Shown: one piece after another, positions 59,707 to 64,000 of the stretch
Position numbering within the stretch: the first letter of the stretch is position 1
Layout of the letters: every line of letters starts with the position of its first letter
From: Pseudomonas sp. MWU15-20650
GTDB lineage: Bacteria > Pseudomonadota > Gammaproteobacteria > Pseudomonadales > Pseudomonadaceae
Length of the DNA stretch: 64,000 bases
Direction of reading: 5' to 3'
Assembly (NCBI RefSeq): GCF_023242475.1
Contig: NZ_JALJFG010000010.1
Span: 90,294 to 154,293 of the forward strand
The notes under the pieces: model-generated
What the model was told of the DNA's origin: nothing
The model's database searches: none
The model's input: only the letters and a program-made list of their open reading frames with translations
Translations under genes and position numbers: made by a program

Positions 59707-61167
59707 TTAGAGGACCGGTGCGGCGGCCGTCAGCTTAGGCTGGCGATACAGGTCCAGCAGCACCTGGTCCAGCACCGACGAGGCTCCCCAAGGCTTGGAG
59801 TCGTTGAGAATCGCCACCACGACCCAGGTATTGCCATTGTTGTCACGGCTGAACCCGGCAATGGCGCGCACGGTATTCAAGGTGCCGGTCTTCACATGGG
59901 CTTCGCCGCGCATGGCGGTGGTTTTCAGGCGTTTACGCATGGTGCCGTCGGTGCCGGCAATCGGCAGAGAGCTGATGTATTCCGCGGCATACGGGCTTTT
60001 CCAGGCCGCTTGCAGCATGGCGGCCATCTCACGCGCGCTGACCCGTTCGGCGCGAGACAGGCCGGAGCCGTTCTCCATCACCAGGTGCGGCGCGGTGATA
60101 CCTTTCTTCGCCAGCCACTGACGGATCACACGTTGTGCGGCCTTGGCATCGTCGCCGTCGGCATCGTTGCGAAACTGCGCACCCAGGCTCAGGAACAGTT
60201 GCTGGGCCATGGTGTTGTTACTGAATTTGTTGATGTCGCGGATGATTTCCGCGAGGTCAGGCGAGAACGCCCGGGCCAGGACCTTGGCATCCTTGGGGAC
60301 TGGCGCCTGGATATCACGGCCCTGGATGGTGCCGCCCAACTCCTGCCAGATCGCGCGTACGGCGCCAGCGGTGTAGGTGGCGTGGTCCAGCAGTGACAGG
60401 TACGTCTGCGAACTGCAGCCATCGCCCAATTGGCCGCTGACGGTCACCGTCACGCTGCCATCGGCGGCGGTTACCGGGCTGTAGCGCACGTCGCCAGTGC
60501 ACTGTTTGGCATTGGAGACTTTGACTTGGTTGTCGATGCGAATGCTGGCAATCGGCGGCTCGACCGACACGATCACTCGCCCCGAATCATTGCGGGTGAC
60601 GAAGCGCAGGGCCTTGAGGTTGACCAGCAAGGCATCGGGCTTGACCAGGAACGGTTTGTTCTCATCGTTGCCGTCATCATTGAATTCAGGCAATTGCGGC
60701 GGGTTGAAGAAGCTGCGGTCCAGCACCAGGTCGCCGGTGACTTGCTGCACGCCATTGGCGCGCAGATCGCGCATCAACAGCCAGAGTTTTTCCATGTTCA
60801 GCTTGGGATCGCCGCCGCCCTTGAGGTACAGGTTGCCGCGCAACACGCCACCGCTGAGCGTGCCGTCGGTGTAGAACTCGGTCTTCCACTGGTGGTTGGG
60901 CCCAAGCATTTCCAGGGCGGCGTAGGTGGTGATCAGTTTCATGGTGGAGGCCGGGTTCACCGACACGTCGGCGTTGAACACGGTGGGCGTGCCGGGGCCG
61001 GTCAGCGGCAGCATGACCAGGGACAGCGCGGTGTTTTGCAGCTTGGCTTTCTGGAGGGCTTGCGCAACGTTGGCTGGCAAAGTGTTGTTGATCGGGGCGG
61101 CGGTGACGGAAAAGGCCAGTGGCAGAAGAAAACTGGCGAGTAACACTGAACGAAAAGATTTGATCAT
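59707..61167 (-). CDS. dacB: D-alanyl-D-alanine carboxypeptidase/endopeptidase (PBP4, DacB)
   Basis: 486-residue periplasmic low-molecular-weight PBP. A signal peptide (MIKSFRSVLLASFLLPLAFSVTAA) is followed by the SxxK motif (NPASTMKL), the SxN motif (FSNNTMA) and KTG (HVKTGTLN), with the large inserted domain between SxxK and SxN typical of class C PBP4. ATG at 61167. Confidence 0.94.
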   Translation of the reverse strand: MIKSFRSVLLASFLLPLAFSVTAAPINNTLPANVAQALQKAKLQNTALSLVMLPLTGPGTPTVFNADVSVNPASTMKLITTYAALEMLGPNHQWKTEFYTDGTLSGGVLRGNLYLKGGGDPKLNMEKLWLLMRDLRANGVQQVTGDLVLDRSFFNPPQLPEFNDDGNDENKPFLVKPDALLVNLKALRFVTRNDSGRVIVSVEPPIASIRIDNQVKVSNAKQCTGDVRYSPVTAADGSVTVTVSGQLGDGCSSQTYLSLLDHATYTAGAVRAIWQELGGTIQGRDIQAPVPKDAKVLARAFSPDLAEIIRDINKFSNNTMAQQLFLSLGAQFRNDADGDDAKAAQRVIRQWLAKKGITAPHLVMENGSGLSRAERVSAREMAAMLQAAWKSPYAAEYISSLPIAGTDGTMRKRLKTTAMRGEAHVKTGTLNTVRAIAGFSRDNNGNTWVVVAILNDSKPWGASSVLDQVLLDLYRQPKLTAAAPVL

Positions 61168-61403
61168 AAGGAATAAGACCCTGCTGCTGACGAGGGTGAA
61201 AAAGGCGAGGGGTATGGAAGAAAATCCCTCATTGGTCACGAAAGTGTCGGCATTATGCCCCAAGGTTGCGTCACTTGTAGCTGAACGATAGCTGGTAATT
61301 GCGCTTTTTTTGCGCGCATTTGGCCGCCTGTCCCAGAGAGTCGGGCAATTGCCGCCTTAAACTGCTAAAGTGCCGCCCGTTATTACTTAAGAGGATTGTT
61401 CCA

Positions 61404-61748
61404 ATGGCGACTAACCGTTCCCAGCGTCTGCGCAAAAAACTGTGCGTTGATGAATTTCAAGAGCTGGGTTTCGAACTGAACCTGGACTTCAGCGAAGGCC
61501 TGAGTGAAGAAGCTATCGACGCTTTCCTCGAAGCATTCATCAAAGAAGCCATGGAAGCCAATGGCCTGGGCTATGTCGGCGGCGATGACTACGGTCTGGT
61601 TTGCCTGCAGAAGCGCGGCTCGGTATCCGAAGAGCAACGTGCTGCTGTTGAAGCGTGGCTGAAAACCCGTTCCGAGCTGACCAAGGCTGAAGTCAGCCCG
61701 CTGCTGGACGTGTGGTATCCGGAAAAGCCGATCAACGCGGCTAAGTGA
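61404..61748 (+). CDS. YggL-family 50S-associated protein
   Basis: 114-residue DUF469 (YggL) protein (MATNRSQRLRKKLCVDEFQELGFELNL). ATG at 61404 with AAGAGGA upstream; the longer frame upstream is unsupported. Members associate with the ribosome. Followed by a bidirectional terminator. Confidence 0.9.
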   Translation: MATNRSQRLRKKLCVDEFQELGFELNLDFSEGLSEEAIDAFLEAFIKEAMEANGLGYVGGDDYGLVCLQKRGSVSEEQRAAVEAWLKTRSELTKAEVSPLLDVWYPEKPINAAK

Positions 61749-61753
61749 TACTG

Positions 61754-61787
61754 AAAAAAACGGCGACCTGAAGGTCGCCGTTTTTTT
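61754..61787. terminator. Bidirectional terminator between yggL and benE
   Basis: AACGGCGACC-TGAA-GGTCGCCGTT hairpin flanked by seven A on the left and seven T on the right. It serves both convergent genes. Confidence 0.9.
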
Positions 61788-62976
61788 ATGCCTTGCGCCA
61801 ATTCAGAATCAACAGCGTCAACACCCCCGCCACAATCCCCCAGAACGCCGACCCGATGGAAAACAGCGTCAAGCCTGACGCGGTGACCATAAAGGTGATC
61901 AGCGCCGCTTCCCGTTCCTTCGGCTCATTCATGGCAATGCTCAGCCCGTTGATGATCGAGCCAAACAGCGCCAAGGCCGCGATCGATAGCACCAACTCCT
62001 TGGGCAATGCCGCGAACAGTGCCGCCAACGTTGCGCCGAACACCCCGGCAATTCCGTAGAACACCCCGCACCACACCGCTGCGGTGTAGCGCTTGTTGCG
62101 GTCTTCATGGGCGTGCGGCCCGGTGCAGATCGCGGCGCTGATCGCCGCCAGGTTGATGCCGTGGGAGCCAAACGGCGCCAACACCAGGGACGCCAGGCCG
62201 GTCGTGGTGATCAGCGGTGAGGCGGGTACGTTGTAACCGTCGGCGCGCAGTACGGCGACACCCGGCATGTTCTGCGAGGTCATCGCCACCACGAACAGCG
62301 GGATACCGATGCTGATCGTGGCCGCCAATGAAAAGTGCGGGGTGGTCCACACCGGCGTTGCCACTTCCAGGTGGAAACCGCTGAAGTCCAGCAGCCCCAT
62401 CAGCCCCGACAGGGCAGTGCCGATGAGCAAGGCCACCAACACGGCATAACGAGGCGACAGGCGCTTGACGATCAAGTAGGTGAAAAACATCCCCAGCACC
62501 AGCCCGGTGCGATGCTGCGCGGCGACGAAAATCTCGCTGCCGATCTTGAACAGGATTCCCGCCAACAGCGCGGCCGCCAGTGACGCCGGGATGCGTTTGA
62601 CCAGTTTTTCAAAGCTGCCGGTCAGCCCGCAGAGCGTTACCAGCACGGCGCAGGTGATGTAGGCACCGATGGCCTCGCCGTAGCTCACACCGCCCAGGCT
62701 GGTGATCAACAGCGCCGCGCCAGGTGTCGACCAGGCAATGGTGATCGGAGTGCGGTAGCGCAGGGACAGGCCAATGCTGCATACCGCCATGCCAATGGAA
62801 ATCGCCCAGATCCAGGATGAGATCTGCGCGGTGGTCAAGCCGGCGGCTTGGCCGGCCTGGAACATCAGGACCAGGGAGCTGGTGTAGCCGGTCATCATGG
62901 CGATAAAGCCGGCGACGACGGCCGACGCAGAAGTGTCGACCAGCGGGCGCAAGGGCGCTTGGGTGGCGTCGGTCAT
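61786..62976 (-). CDS. BenE-family transporter
   Basis: 396-residue inner-membrane protein of the benzoate/H+ symporter BenE family with about twelve hydrophobic segments. Family motifs: WSTPGAALLIT, FVVAMTSQNMPGVAVLRADGY and APFGSHGINLAAISAAICTGP. ATG at 62976. No benzoate-degradation genes are near, so benzoate may not be the ligand. Divergent from a GntR regulator. Confidence 0.9.
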   Translation of the reverse strand: MTDATQAPLRPLVDTSASAVVAGFIAMMTGYTSSLVLMFQAGQAAGLTTAQISSWIWAISIGMAVCSIGLSLRYRTPITIAWSTPGAALLITSLGGVSYGEAIGAYITCAVLVTLCGLTGSFEKLVKRIPASLAAALLAGILFKIGSEIFVAAQHRTGLVLGMFFTYLIVKRLSPRYAVLVALLIGTALSGLMGLLDFSGFHLEVATPVWTTPHFSLAATISIGIPLFVVAMTSQNMPGVAVLRADGYNVPASPLITTTGLASLVLAPFGSHGINLAAISAAICTGPHAHEDRNKRYTAAVWCGVFYGIAGVFGATLAALFAALPKELVLSIAALALFGSIINGLSIAMNEPKEREAALITFMVTASGLTLFSIGSAFWGIVAGVLTLLILNWRKA

Positions 62977-63104
62977 GGAGAGGTGTTCCTTTTTACCTGG
63001 GGTTTGCCGGTGACGGCGCAGATTCAAGCCTAAACTCAAACGTAACGAGTCATTGCAATACAGCCGAGACAGCAAACAGCCGTACAGTGTGTTGGTGCAT
63101 TGGG

Positions 63105-63114
63105 TTGTGTACAA
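63105..63114. promoter_or_regulatory. Candidate GntR operator (TTGT-N2-ACAA)
   Basis: TTGTGTACAA in the divergent benE/gntR region, about 90 bases before the regulator start and 130 from benE. The half-sites match other FadR-type GntR operators in this window (TTGTATACAA, ATTGTCGACAAT). Confidence 0.3.
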
Positions 63115-63202
63115 TGTGCCCTGTTTTTAGGTGATACTTGCCAGCGATCCATTGTTGCCGTATTACCGTTAATTCGCCGCCGTTCTCCAAACCCGAGTGC
63201 CC

Positions 63203-63967
63203 ATGAACGAACAGTTGCAACCTCTCAAGAAACAACCGCGAGCCGGCAAGGCCGGTCGCAGCGGAACCCAGGACGATATCGTCTACGCGCATATCTTCGA
63301 GGCGATCCTCGAACAACGCCTGGCCCCCGGAACCAAATTGAGTGAAGAAGCACTGGGCGAAATCTTCGGCGTCAGCCGCACCATCATCCGTCGTGCGTTG
63401 TCGCGCCTGGCGCATGAAGGCGTGGTGCTGCTGCGGCCCAACCGGGGAGCGGTGGTGGCCAGCCCAAGCGTAGAAGAAGCACGCCAGGTGTTCATGGCTC
63501 GGCGCCTGGTAGAGCGGGCGATCACAGAGTTGGCGGTGCAGCATGCGACGGCGGAGCAGCTGGCGCAGTTGCGGCAGATGGTCAACGATGAGCGCGACAG
63601 CTTCTCCCGCGGCGATCGAGGTGCCGGTATTCGTCTTTCTGGCGAGTTCCACCTGAAGCTGGCCGAGGCGGCGAAGAATGCGCCGCTGATCAGCTTCCAA
63701 CGCAGCCTGGTGTCCCAGACCTCATTGATCATCGCCCAGTACGAAAGCGGCAACCGCTCGCACTGTTCCTACGATGAACACACCCAGTTGATCGACGCGA
63801 TCGAAGCCCGGGATGCGGTGCTGGCGGTGGACTTGATGATGCATCACATGGACCACATCGACAGCAAGCTCAACCTCGATGAGGAGAGTGCGTCGGATGA
63901 TCTTCATGCGGTGTTCTCGCATTTGTTGCAGACCAAGAAGCCAGGGCGTTCGTCTGTAAAACTGTAA
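63203..63967 (+). CDS. GntR (FCD subfamily) regulator
   Basis: 254-residue FadR-type regulator. Winged helix about 28-95 (LAPGTKLSEEALGEIFGVSRTIIRRALSRLAHEGVV), then the FCD domain with metal-binding histidines likely in HLKLAEAA and HHMDHI. ATG at 63203, codon three of a longer frame starting with GTG. Divergent from the BenE-family transporter, its probable target. Confidence 0.9.
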   Translation: MNEQLQPLKKQPRAGKAGRSGTQDDIVYAHIFEAILEQRLAPGTKLSEEALGEIFGVSRTIIRRALSRLAHEGVVLLRPNRGAVVASPSVEEARQVFMARRLVERAITELAVQHATAEQLAQLRQMVNDERDSFSRGDRGAGIRLSGEFHLKLAEAAKNAPLISFQRSLVSQTSLIIAQYESGNRSHCSYDEHTQLIDAIEARDAVLAVDLMMHHMDHIDSKLNLDEESASDDLHAVFSHLLQTKKPGRSSVKL

Positions 63968-63990
63968 TTTCCCTGATTCACCTGGGGCTA

Positions 63991-64000
63991 AATGTGGGAG
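63991..64000. repeat. Start of a REP unit cut by the right window edge
   Basis: Sequence AATGTGGGAG just after the GntR stop matches the first bases of the REP units at 4278, 5961 and 13584. Confidence 0.6.

Noticed and set aside
1..64000. CRISPR array, rRNA, tRNA or insertion-sequence transposase
   Set aside because: No regularly spaced repeats, no cloverleaf or rRNA-like sequence and no transposase frame were seen; the repeats present are REP palindromes.

Overview
The window is chromosomal DNA of a Pseudomonas, most likely from the P. fluorescens group. Support comes from the sigX-oprF locus with its cmaX-crfX-cmpX neighbours, the PpsR/PpsA pair, the acnD/prpF form of the methylcitrate operon, the nasS-nasT nitrate locus, rmf, high GC, and many fluorescens-type REP/REPIN palindromes (GTGGGAGGGGGCTTGCTCCCG type). 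From memory, the gene order cysH-thrH-pabB ... ppsR/ppsA-hydrolase-rraA-cmaX-crfX-cmpX-sigX-oprF-cobA-nasC-nirD-nirB-kinase-nasA-nasT-nasS follows P. aeruginosa PAO1 around PA1756-PA1786, with blocks inserted here. No rRNA, tRNA, CRISPR array or transposase was seen.

Layout. 1-3.9 kb: a cut short-chain dehydrogenase with a divergent LysR regulator, then an Asp/Glu/hydantoin-racemase-like protein with an NCS1 transporter. 4.4-7.3 kb: cysH, thrH, pabB. 7.4-10.5 kb: a three-gene cassette (RimK-like ATP-grasp ligase, inactive-transglutaminase/7TM protein, RimB-like retropepsin). 10.8-19.2 kb: a complete 2-methylcitrate (propionate) operon, GntR regulator-prpB-prpC-acnD-prpF-prpD, interrupted by two REPINs. 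19.2-22.3 kb: an ABC transporter with a fused double permease and no binding protein. 22.5-29.6 kb: a compact five-gene operon (EamA exporter; JAMM-ubiquitin-like-E1-rhodanese fusion; cysteine-synthase-like enzyme; serine acetyltransferase with an extra C-terminal domain; AlaX-like editing protein) divergent from a MocR-type PLP regulator. This is the most unusual system in the window and reads as a self-contained, protein-carrier-based cysteine pathway with export.

29.8-39 kb: ppsR/ppsA, a hydrolase, rraA, cmaX, crfX, cmpX, sigX, oprF. 39-50.4 kb: nitrate/nitrite assimilation. Genes are cobA, nasC (nitrate reductase), nirD, nirB, a PP2C-kinase fusion, nasA (nitrate transporter), nasT (ANTAR antiterminator) and nasS (sensor). 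Three leaders (nirB, nasA and nasS itself) each carry a sigma-54 promoter, ANTAR-type hexaloop hairpins with A1/G4 and an intrinsic terminator, so the NasS/NasT circuit can be read directly from the DNA.

50.6-52.8 kb: a scar of an SPI-1 (Inv/Spa)-type type III secretion island (truncated invG, 3' end of spaO, HilA-like DNA-binding domain, iagB). 52.9-64 kb: pyrD, rmf, rlmKL, a CHASE-PAS-GGDEF diguanylate cyclase whose last residues are encoded by a REP element, dacB, yggL, a BenE-family transporter and a divergent GntR regulator. The right edge cuts into another REP.
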